From assembly GCA_004835665.1 (NCBI GenBank), contig RBKR01000012.1:1240001-1304000 (forward strand): a stretch of 64,000 nucleotides of DNA. The letters run 5' to 3'. This document shows positions 31,944 to 43,983 of this stretch, piece after piece. The position numbers and the translations under genes are program-made. How positions within the stretch are numbered: the stretch's first letter is position 1; each line of letters begins with the position of its first letter. This DNA comes from Phoma sp. XZ068. Its lineage: Eukaryota > Ascomycota > Dothideomycetes > Pleosporales > Didymellaceae. A model generated the notes under the pieces. The model was not told the origin of the DNA and did not search any database. It worked only from the letters and a program-made list of their open reading frames with translations.

Positions 31944-33573
31944 ATGATATCACTACCAGGTCTCAATTTGGCTGCGCCGCCTACCGAGGCTCTTAGTGTA
32001 CCTACCTCATCTATCACTAGAGAGCAAGATCTGCCCGCCAACACCGAGTACCGTTTCGAAGTCGGCTTCTCCCGCACGCTCACCGTTCGCCTACGATCTG
32101 GTACAGCAGAGTACTTTGGAACTGAGCTTGCGCCGTCAACAACGTACAGCTTCCAAGGCACCAAGGGCGCAATATACACGTGGCATGGCTGCAAGCTCGA
32201 GCTGGGCGGTGAGGTCGAATCAGACTATGTCGCAGAAGAAACGCCCATGATGAGCCACGCGAATCTTCATTTTGCGCTCGAAATGCTGCGAGACAAGAGT
32301 CTAGCCAGTAACAGCGTCGAAATGGGCCCTAGGGTTCTGGTGGTGGGAGCAGAAAATGCTGGCAAGACTGCACTCGTCAAAACACTCACGTCATACGCGG
32401 TGAAGTGTGGGCGCCAACCTATGGTAATCAACCTGGACCCACGACAAGGTTTGTTGAGCGTACCCGGCTCCTTCTCAGCTGCGGCGTTCTCTTCCATTGT
32501 GGACATAGAGGAGGGCTGGGGAAGTAGTCCTATCTCAGGCCCAAGCCCCATTCCAGTGAAGATGCCGTTGGTTTACCACTACGGATTGAAGGACCCAGAG
32601 GAGGGAAAGCTGTTCAAGCCGCTGGTCACGCGCATGGCACTTGCTGTTACGAGCAGGCTAGAGGAAGACAAGGCGAGCAAACAAGCTGGCTTCATTATCG
32701 ATAGCTCGGGCACCATCAGCGCCGGCAAGGCGGGGGTGTACGAGAACATAGAGCATATTGTTTCCGAGTTTTCCGGTGCGTGTGACGTGAACAATCTCAT
32801 CTCTTCTGTCCCTCGAAATATGACTTCCCTTTGCCCTCCATTTAGTCACGCTACTGCAACATCAATTCGCTGCCTCTACCGCCAAACAAGGTCGGTCCCA
32901 AACTTTCGAATTAACACTGACAATATCACAGTCAATGTCCTCGTCACTATCGGGTCCGAACGCCTCTACTCTGACCTATCCCGAAAATTCTCGAATCGAA
33001 GTCCTGAGGAGTCTGTCAACGTAATCCGCATCGACAAATCTGGAGGCTGCGTCGACCGCTCTGAAGAATACATGAAAGCTCTCCGCAACTCACAAATACG
33101 AGAGTACTTCTTCGGCCACGGCGAAGATGCGCTGGCGCCAAGCAGTATGACGGCCGATTATTCGGATTTGAACATCTTCAGAGTTATTGAGAGTAAGTTC
33201 TCTCGTCTCGTTCTAATCCACTTTGAACGAAGAAAAGGTAAAGAATGCACGACTGACAGATCCAGATGACGGTAATGCATTCGCAGCCGGCGATGCCGAC
33301 GACTACAATCCCGCCGGCAACGGGAAACAGATCTACGAGCGCGTCACGCCTTCGTCCCTTCTGACCAACAAGCTTTTCGCCATTACGACCGCGAGTCCGA
33401 ATGACAAGCACGAGGTTATTAGGGATAGTAGCGTGAGGGGGTATATCTATGTAGCTGATGTGGATGAGGCGAAGAGGAAGGTTAGGCTGCTGAGTCCGCA
33501 GCCGGGACATTTGCCCGGGAGCGCGATGGTGCTGGGGAGTTGGCCGGAGGACGTTGCTGGGCTTGTTAGCTAG
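31944..33573 (+). CDS. CLP1: mRNA cleavage and polyadenylation factor CLP1
   Basis: Three exons, 31944-32775, 32932-33192 and 33260-33573, give 468 residues. CLP1 is a subunit of cleavage factor IA that binds ATP and Pcf11 in pre-mRNA 3'-end processing. The N-terminal beta domain (YRFEVGFSRTLTVRLRSG, WHGCKLELGG) precedes a P-loop, VVGAENAGKTALVKTL, near residue 134; NLDPRQG and SVPGSFSA follow as in the family. The first intron is 156 nt, long for this window, and is a stop-free multiple of three, but family alignment (SEFS then VNVLVTIGSERLYSDL) shows it is not coding. The second intron is 67 nt (branch gactgac). The C-terminal domain ends in VLGSWPE. Identification is firm. Confidence 0.93.
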
Positions 33574-33752
33574 ATGGGTCAGGATGGTGGGTCGTGGAGC
33601 AAAAAGGATATTTTTAGCTATGGCATTGCTAGAAGAAACGAAGTCTGCGATGGTTAATCAGTATTCAGCGCGAATCGTGCGTCCGTCGTCCACCTCTAGC
33701 TAGCATAGGCATTTTGAGCCGACCATCTTCAAACCGCAGCTTTTTCAAGAGC

Positions 33753-34841
33753 TCAATCTTCACTCATGAGCCTTGCCAGCTTGTCCTGCAGCCTCTGACG
33801 CTTCTCCTTCTCCTCTTCCGCCTTTGCTGTTGCTTCTTTGGCCATATGTCGTGCGTTGGCGAGCTTTGCCTTCAGTTGATAGTTTTCTTGGAGCAATGCT
33901 GCCATATTTTGATCCCACTGCTCTTTCATTTGTGTCTGGAATGCTTTGAAAAGGTGCATGGGCATGTCCTGGGGCTGAGGGAACGGCTGCTCTGACTCAC
34001 GCGCGTTGATCGCGTTGGAAAATCGATCGGAGAGCACCGTTGCTGTTCTCGTGCGCTCGAGGATGTCTGGAGTACATGTTTGCAATATTTTTGAGACACG
34101 AATGGTTTACGTACGCTGAATTCCGATGATGTTTGGATGCCCAATCTCTTCAACCGCTGGTTGCTTGGAGTCTTCGACGACAATGCTACAGTCCCTTCTG
34201 GAGACATTGTGCGATGTCTCGGGCTGTTCGTCCTCCCGTGATGTTGAACCCGCCACGCCCAGCAGCACTTTTCCGTTCTCTTCCTCGCTCTGCTCGGCCA
34301 TCTTGTTGTTGTACACTTGGTCGCACAAACCCTTGAACTCCAGAAGAATATCCGCGTCATCCAAGTTGTCAATGCTAGGGATCAATCCGACCAAGAGAAA
34401 CGCGAACTGGACAAGAAGAGCAAATCTTGTTCTCGCCAGGACACGCATCTGGCTCACCTCTTCTCTCTTTGAATGGTGTGGCTCGTTGCCGACAGGCACG
34501 TAGGATAACGGTTTCTCAAAACTGTCCATCATGTGCCTTCCGGACTCTGGAAATGGACCGTTGATGGGTGATAGTGTCGGCGCTCCTTTGTCGCAGAATT
34601 ACTACACCTTGAAGCGGTCACAGAAGGCCCACACAACATGGAACTTGAACCTCTTTGGAGACCGAGAAGCGAAGTGGAGGACATAGTCTTGTTGAATTCC
34701 ATTGCCGTTGATCGAGAGGCGGTGTTGCGCGAACATGTATTTTTCGGTGTCGGCGACAAACTCAAAGGCCAATGGGAAATCGTGGCGAGCGTAGTCTTTG
34801 AAGTCTTCCAGAGTGTAACTCCCCTTATTGAAAGCCATCAT
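33753..34841 (-). CDS. hypothetical protein, helical with C-terminal coiled coil
   Basis: A model with exons 34841-34608, 34544-34115 and 34066-33753 gives 325 residues. The second intron (48 nt, donor gtacgt, acceptor tccag) is well supported and joins in phase. The first intron (63 nt, donor gtgtag, acceptor ccagag) is weaker; the acceptor was chosen because it alone keeps the frame. Residues 1-78 (SYTLEDFKDYARHDFPLAFE and FKFHVVWAFCDRFK) look globular. The middle has a hydrophobic helix (FALLVQFAFLLVGLIPS). The last 100 residues are a long charged coiled coil (KEATAKAEEEKEKRQRLQ). I do not recognise a family. It lies 180 bp tail-to-tail with CLP1, and upstream of it is a microsatellite-rich gap. 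Confidence 0.5.
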
Positions 34842-34985
34842 AAGGGATAACAAAGATATAGTTCCCTATGATACTTTCACTGTTTAGTGAGTGCGATCGC
34901 GTATATCTGTATCACTGTCATTAACAGAGCACCAAGATATAGAGTATAATGTAATTACCTAAAGATCAGGAGATCTAAGTCTTAC

Positions 34986-35038
<53 letters not shown>

Positions 35039-36066
35039 GAGGAGGAGGAGGAGGAGGAGGAGAGAGGTAGGTAGAGAAGACAAGAGCGCATAGAAGGCCG
35101 AAATATATGTGCGCCCTGCTCGCTCGCTAAGATGTAAAGGTGAAGGTAATTGCAGGGTTGTCGTGTCCTGCCAATGGCAGCCCAGCAGTAGAATATCATC
35201 AAGTAGGTGAAGGCAGACTGTTACCACGGAGCTGGTCTTGCTCTGCGCCCTCGTGTACAAAGCTCCACTTGTCCTTGCCTTGCGCATGGTTTCCATCCAC
35301 TTGCGGTTACGGTGGATATCACGCGTTCCCATTAAAAACAAGTCAACATCAGCTCCATCTCCCATGGTCTTCGGTTTCACCGTGCAGGGCGCAGAGTTGC
35401 GCACTATCTCAGAATAGTCTGGGAACGCTTCACGCGCAGCTTTCGTGAGATAAGTAACGAGAGGTACTAGAAGTGAGCAAAATAGCCGCCTAATTGTCGA
35501 TAGGTTGTCTGAGGCAGGTCAGATCTTGCCAATACCATGGAAGGCAGATACAAAACTCGCCTTAACCGAGATAGATAGACACGATAAGGTTGTAAACTTA
35601 GCGAACGCGTATTTGACGCTGCAAGATGCGTCCCTTACGAAACGCGCGACGCAAACGGAGGTGTTTGCGGTGAAGGCGAACCAGTGGTAGCGTCCGGTGC
35701 GGAATACACTGTCACCGGTGATGGGATGTATGTTCAGGAAACCAAAACAACAATCATCTTCGGCCGTTTGGTGTAGTCATCGGAGATGTACCTTTCATCG
35801 TGCTTAATCAAGTCAACAACATGCGCTTAATATTCAAAGTGAAAGATCAATATTGTTGCAGTGGGTGAATTTTAGTGGGCAGGAAACAGAAGATGGAAAG
35901 TAGTGGACAGAAGATGTCACAATTAACGATGGTAAGCGTGAGAAATTTCCGCGTGGCCATAGATTAAGACCTAGAGTGGAGGTAGATGATGAAGACACCA
36001 CACCGTAGCGCGAATCGGGATCAACGAAAGACGATTTGCAACTTCAAACAACGTGCCATGAGGGTT
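34842..36066. other. 1.2-kb gap with microsatellite and doubtful frames
   Basis: Holds the compound trinucleotide repeat listed separately. On the minus strand the frame around 35150-35460 (containing AAREAFPDYSEIVRNSAP and GTRDIHRNRKWMETMRKA) has protein-like composition and could be an exon of an unknown or decayed gene, but I could not build a start or a spliced model. A plus-strand frame at 35505-35690 has no ATG. Confidence 0.4.
34986..35063. repeat. compound trinucleotide microsatellite (AGT)n-(AGG)n
   Basis: About 17 copies of AGT from 34986 run directly into about 8 copies of AGG ending near 35063. Read in the minus direction it codes long poly-Leu or poly-Tyr frames, which are artefacts. 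Such repeats are unstable and useful as strain markers. Confidence 0.95.
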
Positions 36067-39000
36067 TCAGAACCCACTGACTCTGCTCTTGTTCTTTTTC
36101 TTCTTCTTATCAGGCCGCCCACCAAACCGTCCAGGCTCAACTTGACTTTGAGGCACCATACTATGCACTCCAGCGAAGCCTCCCTGGCTGCCTCCCTGAC
36201 CCTGAGCTTGACTTGGCTGCTGGCTCGATGTCAGTATTGGGACCTGGCTACTGGCTGCCATACCACCAAAGGTTGGACCGGGCGAGCTTCGTGGGAATGC
36301 GGGCTGCAGGAAAGCAGGCTGGGTACTTGTCTGAGACTTAGCCCGCATCAACTCGTCCTCACGCTTCTGTCGTTTCTCTCTTCTCTCCTTCTTCTTTCGC
36401 TCTTTCTCGCGTAGCTCCTGGCTCACTTCATCTGGAGTCTCTGGTTCAAGTGCACGTTCTGTGGCTTCCCAATCGTATGTACTTGGGTCTGTCCCTGGTT
36501 GCCAATGCGACAGCAGCTCCGTCACGCTTGGAGGGATGATTGTGGGCGTCATCGAGGACTCGTCAGCGACTGTGAGATGCCCACGCAAACGCAGCAATGG
36601 GTCACCTGTAGGAGGCTGGAGGTACTCAGGAAGTAATGGCGAGGATGGCGGTACAGAGGATTGGGGAGGGGTGGGTAACGATGAAGGTAGCATGTCTGCT
36701 GACTTCGATGGCAAGATCGGTAGTGATCCAGATTGACTAAAACCCACAGCGGGCTGATCGTGCTCCTTCGGTCTCAGTTCCGCGCTTGCCAATGTAGCCT
36801 CCGTAGCAATACGTCGAGCTAGTCGTTCCTTCGCTTGTCGGAGAGGAATCGGTACTTCTGTTGGCAGTGGGGCAATCCAATCGCAAAGAATACTATCGTA
36901 CAAAGCTGAGGTCGAAGGCATATCGTTTTCTGGTAGGTGCAAGACATGTGTAGAGGCGATTTGTCGCAGTGTAGACGAGTTTTCCGGGCCAGAGATTGCG
37001 AAGAGCTCGCCAATCTTTGATGACGCTTCGTCAATGTCAGACACGTCAACGGTACAATTGGTGAGCTCCATGCTGTGGTGCATTAGCGTACTAACTTCCT
37101 CAAACATGAGCGTTCGACTTACATATGCCTAGATTCCGCATCAACTTGGCCTACTCTCAGCAGTCCTTGCATCTGTTCAGTGATAACTTCGAGAGATTTG
37201 CTATCCTCTAAGATTTGATCACCGTGGACAAGACTTTCATATATCACACTGTAGTCAGCTGTTGACTGCGTAGAAGGTCTATCTGACGGGGAGATTAGCC
37301 GCAGCGTCTGGAATCTGAGCTTGGATTCAGGTTCGGCGTCCCAGTCAGGACCATTGGGCTCTACGAAGTCGTTCATCTCGTCGACATCAGCTAAAGCATC
37401 TAGCGAGTGTTTGGGTACCACAGTCCTCCTCCAGACGATTGGCTCGGGGTTGGGGTCGTGTTCTGATGAGAGCATCACCGTCTGGTAGACACCCAGATCT
37501 GCTGTAACCAGGGTGAGTTGGTAAAATGGAATTGCTCTCTCGAGATATGACTGCGCGGAGGCGTTCAACTGTCGGGCATGCGGCAGAACTTTTGTTCCAT
37601 AGTCAAGAATCTGAAGATGTATTTGCGAAATGGGTGCGGCAGCTGGCGCCGCCAAGTCCAAGACCACTGGATCCGAGCTGGTAACGATTTCGGTTGCTGT
37701 TGAAGGATAATCTTGGAAATAGTAGGCTTGTGCGAGCTTGTTCAAACGAGATGTTATGAACATGCATGTTTCTGTTTCCACGTGAGTTACAGTTCCGTGC
37801 ATCAAGAAAGTGCATCCATACCATCATCATTGAGTGCATGTAAGTTCATTTGCAGTGTGAGATCCTCGTCTCCCCGGTAGTGTCTTCGAGATAATAAGAT
37901 CGTGGCACCAGCTTGACCAGCTGTGCTGTCTACCGTTGCACTTGAAGTAGTCACGGCTATGAGGAACAGACTCGTAGAGGTCAGAACAAGGAAGCGATTT
38001 TGGCGCTGCGGATGTCTCCTGATATCTAGAATCCAATCGCTCGACCGTTGCGGGATGAGAGCCGGACTCTGTAGGTATTCGAAAGTCTCCCCGGTAAGGC
38101 TGACTACGCTTAGATGCCGTCGATTGCACACGATAAGTGTATTGCTATCGCCTGCCCACAGGATCCTTGCCCAGCCATCGCCGAGGTCGGTATCGATAGC
38201 GTGCTCAGCTGGGAGTATATGCCCTCCGATCATGCGCGACACACTATACGCCTCCTTCTTTGGCCTCCTCTCGATTTGCCAGAGGCTCCATGTAGACTGC
38301 TGGTCGACAATACCGAATTGAAACTGGTAGCCGGGGTCGAAGGTAACATCAGCGTGTGGTACACCTCCGGTCCGATCGAGAGTAATGTTTAGAACCGGGC
38401 GAGCGGAAAGGAGGGACGGTGGTAGGTCGTAGTGAGGTGATGGTTCGGCTGCTCGACGACCTCTGTGGTATGAGGGCCTGAAGATTACTGTTCTGGAAGG
38501 CAGCCGAACAGCAAGAAAGCTATTGCTGCTCTCCGACTGCGCAAAGCAGACCTGCTGGATGGGTGCCGCCTCCTCGTTCCAGTAACCACTGTCCACAATC
38601 TTGAACGATGGCCCACTAAGCCAGACAGACTTGTCGCCATCCCAGCCTTGTCTTTGCTGGCCCAGTGGCACCAAACGTAGAATGCTGCCAGATGGTCCGG
38701 TAGGTAAAGCAGCAATTCGTTTTGGTCTTACGAACTTCTTGAGAAAGACAGTGCCGAAGGACGACAAGTCGCCCACGCAAGGGTCGTAGGTCCCTATTGA
38801 GGATATTATGGCCTTAGAAACGGTATTAAGCTCTGACAATTGCTTTGCAGCGGGAATAAGCTGCGGGTGGTTGTGTGCAAGTCGTCTGGCATCTTTGCGG
38901 TTCGTGGCCGCAGCCGCCGAGATTCCAGTTGGCAAAGAGCTGGTTGTTGCAGGCACTGCTAGCTGCCACTCCGAGACTTGTTTCAAAGTCTTCGTAGTAG

Positions 39001-39094
39001 GCTTTCTGGAGGTAACCCATTCACGGTTATCCAGATCATAAGTTGTGAGCCCGGGTCGGCCATAGTTCAGGTCGCTGAGCGAACTATCAGCCAT
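36067..39094 (-). CDS. RRN6: RNA polymerase I initiation factor RRN6-like
   Basis: Three exons, 39094-37822, 37771-37123 and 37072-36067, with two 50-nt introns, give 975 residues. RRN6 is part of the core factor that recruits Pol I to the rDNA promoter in the nucleolus. The N-terminus (MADSSLSDLNYGRPGLTTYD) and residues about 110-420 resemble the beta-propeller of the family (KSVWLSGPSFKIVDSGYW, TFDPGYQFQFGIVDQQ, WARILWAGDSNTLIVCNRR, SDWILDIRRHP). The second exon holds LVHGDQILEDSKSLE. The C-terminal 200 residues are Pro/Ser-rich with a highly charged EKERKKKERREKRQKRE block and a terminal KKKKKNKSRVSGF, typical of fungal RRN6. Start codons of this gene and SPC25 are only 359 bp apart and divergent. 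Confidence 0.88.
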
Positions 39095-39453
39095 TTGGAC
39101 TGATGTGAGGTTTGCGATGCGTAGTGGTGTGGGACGATCGAATCATTCTTTGGGCTGCTCCTTTGTTACACGAGGTCTAGGGTGAGCTGAACACAGAACG
39201 CGACTGCCAGAATTGAACGCGTAGGAGAAGAAGAGAGGTGCACTGCTCATGTGGGGCCCAAAAGTTGAGAATCACGCTAGTCTCCGTGTGCACGTGCGCA
39301 CTGTCTGCGGCGCTGCTCCTTCCGCGCTAAAGCGGTGGTTTGTTTACCGAGCAACCATCCCTAAACAACACTCCACGACTTATCACCGACCACGTCAGAC
39401 ACTTGCTACAACTCCAAATACTACAACAAGTACAATCGCGAACACCTCCGAAT
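39095..39453. promoter_or_regulatory. compact bidirectional promoter RRN6/SPC25
   Basis: The 359 bp between the divergent start codons must hold both promoters. The right part is rich in AACA/CAAC runs, as in fungal 5' leaders. No specific factor site is called. Confidence 0.5.
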
Positions 39454-40273
39454 ATGACCACCTTCGAGCCTTCGCTTAGCAGCTCGATGCGCGCTACCCA
39501 TGACGTGCCTTCTATGGCAGACCAACTGCCCAGTATCAATTTCGGCTTCGACGACCTGCGGAGTCGCATGAACCAGTTCACAACACGATTTGATGCGTTC
39601 ATCGAGAACGGACGAAGAAGGGTGTTGGAAGAGAGGAATCAGTTTCGCATGAATGTTGCAGAGCTCCATGGTGCGTTTAGCGCAAACTCCCCACGCATCG
39701 TACGCAACCCTACTAACAACTACCGCAGAGGACCAACGCATGAAGAAGCGCGACATCGAAATCCTTGACCTTAAGCAAACCCAGCACGGCCAGAACCTCG
39801 CCAAAGAATCGCAAGAGAAGTCTGAGATGCAGGAAGCAATCAGCACCCTCACGCAACAGCGCGACGAGCGCCTCGCCCACCGTGACAACCTTCGTGCTCA
39901 GATCAACGAGATCCAGAAGTCCATTTCTGCACGCCGAGAAGCACAACTCAAGCACCGCCGCTACCTTGACGGTCAATCGCGCTACAACGAGCCGGAGCTC
40001 GACTTCTGGGAGAGCTACCTTGGGCTAAGGATCGAAGGGCTGGGCAAGGATGACAGGTTGAAGTTCGTATACACAAATGTTGACGAGCGCGAGTGGGATC
40101 GTGAAGCTTGGTTCGAGCTTGACACCTCGGAGCGCGACTACAAGGTGCTTGAGATCCGGCCGAAGGCAGAACGCGAGGAAGTGGAGCGGGTAGTAGAGCG
40201 TCTGAATGAGACGCGCGATTTGGCAGGCTTCTTGAAGGGTATGCGCGAGCTCTTCGTAGAGGCGTGTAAATAG
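39454..40273 (+). CDS. SPC25: kinetochore protein SPC25
   Basis: Two exons, 39454-39670 and 39729-40273, with a 58-nt intron (donor gtgcgt, branch tactaac, acceptor cgcag), give 253 residues. SPC25 pairs with SPC24 in the NDC80 complex that ties microtubules to centromeres. Residues 25-60 (INFGFDDLRSRMNQFTTRFD) match the conserved N-terminal block; a coiled coil spans about 35-165; the C-terminal 85 residues form the RWD-like globular head, with LDFWESYLGLRIEG and DRLKFVYTNVDERE typical of ascomycete SPC25. The open frame extends upstream of 39454, but the ATG there fits family starts. It ends 102 bp from the convergent helicase gene. Confidence 0.93.
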
Positions 40274-40375
40274 GTGGACGGTTACGACTTGGGTGTAATG
40301 CGGCGTTTGGGACTTTTGAATAGCTTCGATGAATACCCCGTTTTCTTCTTGCATCTGCGTCCGCTCGTACTGATT

Positions 40376-42453
40376 TCAACGTCGCCCGTTTTTGACCTTA
40401 TAGTATTCTGGCGCATACTCCGTAAGCCAGTCCATATCCACAGTCGACAAGTCGCGGATGTAGATCTTATCTCTCGTCGACAGTATCTCGGTATAGATGA
40501 CCCAGTCGGCCTTTCGGTGCTACACATCGTCAGCACACGGTTTGCGGAAGAACACGGAAATGAATTACTCACGAAGAACACAGAACTAGGATGCGCCCAA
40601 AGCGTCGTCTTCCCATCCACCGTCGTAAAACTCCCGTCACTCTTCATCCGCGCTACATGTGCGAAGAAGCCAGTTGTAAGACACCTTCTCACACGCTCAG
40701 GCAACGGCTTGCCGCCCACACGCATCACATCTGGTGCACTCAGCGCGCTCTCCTTGACACCAAACCGGTCCAGATATGCGGCGAGCTGCTTCCGCACGCT
40801 TACGGCTTTGACCATGGACTTGTGATTCAGACAGTTGTCCCGACACCACTGTACATTCATCCCGTTTTGCACAAACGCAGAGTACACATTGTACAGCGTC
40901 AGATGATCACCCTCGGACACGGCGAACCGTCGCCGCGCTTTCTCAAGTTGCGTTTTGTTGTCGTTGTGGGAGATGAAGGCATTCCCTTGTAATGTCATCA
41001 TTGCGGCGATGCTCAGCATCTCGCCTAAACACCCAAAATCAGGACTTGCAGCGTTGAGCAAGGCTTTTGCAAGCATGGGTTCGAGAGGAAGTTCTGCCAT
41101 GCGTGTACCCAAGGGTTTGGTAAGGCGCGCGTTGGTGTCGAGTGCACCAAGGGAGTACAAAAGATCTAGGGCGCGTGTGACGAGCGCCGAGGGAGGGGGC
41201 GAGAGGTAGTCGAAGCGGACAAGATTTGTAATGCCTAGGTTGAGGAGTTGGAGAAGTACGGGAGCGAGGTTCGATCGTTGAATTTCTGGGAAAGTCGCTT
41301 CTTCTAAGGTTTGGAAAGCGGATTCAGTATATAGCCTGAAGCATTTGCCGGGTCGTGTGCGGCCGGCACGGCCAGACCTCTGGGTTGCTGAGGCACGGGA
41401 GACGGGGACGACGTTGAGGTTTTCGATGCCAATGCGAGCGTCATAGGCACGGAGCTTGACGTAGCCGCTGTCGACGACGTAGACGATGCCTTCGATCGTT
41501 ACGCTGGCTTCGGCGATGTTGGTACTAAGGATTACTTTGCGGGTATTGGTAGGTGCTTTCTGGAAGACGAACATTTGCTCTTCTGTTGGAAGGCCGGCGT
41601 AGAGTGGTAAAGGCATGAGCTTTTGCTGTGTAGAAGGCTGGTCCGCGATTCGGTCGCTGAGCATGTCGATTGCGTCGTCAATTTCTTCTCGTCCAGTGAG
41701 GAACACAAGTATGTCTCCATCTGCCTCCTTCTGGTGAATGTCCATGACCGCATCAACGGCCCTGTCAATGTAGTTGTTGGTAGGTTCCGCCAGATACTGC
41801 ACCTCCACTGGATGAGTGCGTCCCTGTATCCCAATAATCCTCCCGTAATCCTCCCTGCTCTTTCCCCACACCTTTTCTCCCTCATCAGGGTTGAAGAAAT
41901 CCATAAAACGTTCAGCTTCCAATGTTGCACTACTGACCACAACTCTCAAGTCCTCTCTCTTCCTCAACACCTTCTTCAGCAGACTCAGCAGCATGTCACT
42001 ACTCAAGCTCCTTTCATGCGCCTCATCAACCATGATGACTGAATATCGCTTCAACAACGGATCCACCAGCATCTCTCGTAACAACAAGCCATCTGTGACG
42101 AACTTGATCTGTGTCGCCGCGCTTGTGACATCTTCAAAGCGGATTGAGTATCCGACTTTCTGGCCCAGTGGTGTCCCCACCTCTTCTGCGACGCGTGCAG
42201 CTACGCTAGTGGCTGCTATCCTGCGAGGCTGGGTGACGGCGATTTGCGACCCAGAGGCGCACCATCCAGCATTGAGGAGATATTGGGGAATTTGGGTTGT
42301 TTTGCCGCTGCCAGTTTCGCCGACTATGATAGTCACGGGGTGCGTTTCGATTGCATAGAGGAGTTGGTCTTTCAATTGCGCGATTGGGAGGAGGGCTGGA
42401 GGTTTGTAGAGATCTGGAATGATGGGGCTGGTGTACTCTTCTTCCTCGGCCAT
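40376..42453 (-). CDS. DHX35: DEAH-box RNA helicase, DHX35 type
   Basis: Two exons, 42453-40573 and 40519-40376, with a 53-nt intron (donor gtgagt, branch gctgacg, acceptor tgtag), give 674 residues. DHX35 homologues associate with the spliceosome. Motifs in order: GETGSGKT at 45-52, TQPRR, TDGLLLRE, DEAH at 143-146, SAT, a C-terminal helicase domain with LSTNIAEASVTI and QRSGRAGR, then the ratchet/HA2 region (SAFVQNGMNVQWCRDN). The small last exon completes the OB-fold end (HRKADWVIYTEILSTRDKIY and WLTEYAPEYYKV). I use the ATG at 42453, not the non-ATG upstream extension. Length and motifs fit DHX35 better than Prp2, Prp16, Prp22 or Prp43, which have longer N-termini. Confidence 0.9.
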
Positions 42454-43635
42454 GACGGAACCTTGATATGTCAAAGTCGATGTTCGATGATTGAGCAACG
42501 GTGAATGGTCGAGGATTAGACTGGAAGACGCTAAGTGGCGGATCTAGCCGCTCGTGGCTCTAGCGTCTAGATTTGACCTGACGTATTGCCACTGCTCTAT
42601 CTATCGATGCGCATTCTTCATCACTTTCTCATTACAGGCGACATGAACTATGACACTCAATTGAATACTTTGCAAAGGGAAGTGTCGTGATATGCGAAAG
42701 AGTGCAGGCTTCCCCCGCCTTTCATGATAGACTTGCGAGTTTGTCTTTCTCTCCCTGCTGCCTTCAATCTTGGATAACATGAAGACCACCATGACTTTAA
42801 TTAGTAGTTTCCATTATCTATCAACTGAAGGATGAGGCTTGAACAGCCAATTTTCGAATGTAGATCAGCTATAATCGTGAAATAGCGTCGCCCTGAACAT
42901 TGCGAAACCCCGCTGGATACTAAGCTGCCTATGACTCCTCGTTCACAGGCTGTTGAGCGAGCTGATATTTGGAAATACAAACTCGTTTGTTTATGCAGGC
43001 TCTCCAGGTGATTTCTGAAGCCTTGGGCGATTGGTGCTAGGTTGCGCGGCAGCAGCCGTCTCAGCTTCGATATGAAGCTGTCTCATTGCGATAGGGTGTC
43101 CATGGATGTACGCGCACGCTATTTCGCAGCCTCAGATACGCCTCGCGCGTCAGTTCTCCAAAAAAAGATTTGATTGGTTGGGCGTTTGGTATCCTCATCA
43201 TGCGTAAGTGCGACGAAGCGGGGTGGCCAAAGCACAAGACCGTCAATGCATTGTGGCACCCTTCTATGAGTTCTGGCGCTCAACAGCCTTAGGATGCATC
43301 CATGAAGATACAGTAATTCTATCTGCTTATTTATGAGCTAGGAGTCCATCAAAGCAATGTCTACGAAAGAGGGGCCATGAACATGATACGTACGACTTGC
43401 TCCAGTGGTGAAGCAAGAATGAAGCAACGGAAGCGGAATGCAACTGAGGCTGAGATCAGCATTTCATTTAGATTTAACATCTATCAGACCTTCTGTCTAC
43501 AAAGCCTTCTCTGCACATGCATGATCTAAAGCCTTAAAGGAGAACGCATCCTAATTGCATCATGATCGCTACCGAGGTAGCTTCAACAAATCCGTTATAT
43601 GCAGCTGCTTACCAACGGAGGTCAAAGCAAAAAGC
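42454..43635. other. 1.2-kb gap, nothing recognised
   Basis: Contains the promoter of the helicase gene on its left. No gene, RNA or repeat is supported. Confidence 0.4.
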
Positions 43636-43983
43636 CTATGCCCCGGAACGACGAGATTTCTGCCACTCTGCTGTGTCACTGGAGCACGATCGCTTGCCCA
43701 GCGGCTTGACGCAGTATGGGTGCAGGCAAGGATTACCATTAGGCTTGGTTTGCTGACAGATACTATGGTTGACAGTCGGAGTGTTGCTGCCACACTGGCA
43801 ACAAAGCCACTCATGCGGTGCAAGCTCATGAGGTAGAGGCACGTTAGGGTCGCCGGCTGGTGGAGCCCAGTATTGCTTCTTGCCATCCTTGTCATTACCG
43901 TGAGTGTCGTGGAATGGGGAGTCGGGAGGGGGGCCAGGGTATCCCCGCTCGGGGTTTCGATCTTGTTTGTTCTTTGGTGGCAT
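43636..43983 (-). CDS. small Cys-rich (zinc-ribbon-like) protein
   Basis: The ATG at 43983 gives 115 residues. The first 55 residues are Pro/Asp/Lys-rich and probably disordered. Then comes a Trp-Leu-Cys-Cys-x-x-Cys block with later Cys residues (EWLCCQCGSN, SICQQTKPN, NPCLHPYCVKP), a spacing seen in many short fungal zinc-ribbon proteins. A Ser/Arg end follows. Zinc binding is inferred from Cys spacing; no catalytic role is suggested. There is no signal peptide, so it is probably not a secreted Cys-rich effector. Single exon. Confidence 0.6.
   Translation of the reverse strand: MPPKNKQDRNPERGYPGPPPDSPFHDTHGNDKDGKKQYWAPPAGDPNVPLPHELAPHEWLCCQCGSNTPTVNHSICQQTKPNGNPCLHPYCVKPLGKRSCSSDTAEWQKSRRSGA

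Noticed and set aside
34982..35404. Frames with poly-Leu or poly-Tyr ends
   Set aside because: The homopolymer parts are direct readings of the trinucleotide microsatellite; only the upstream part might be coding and is mentioned as doubtful.
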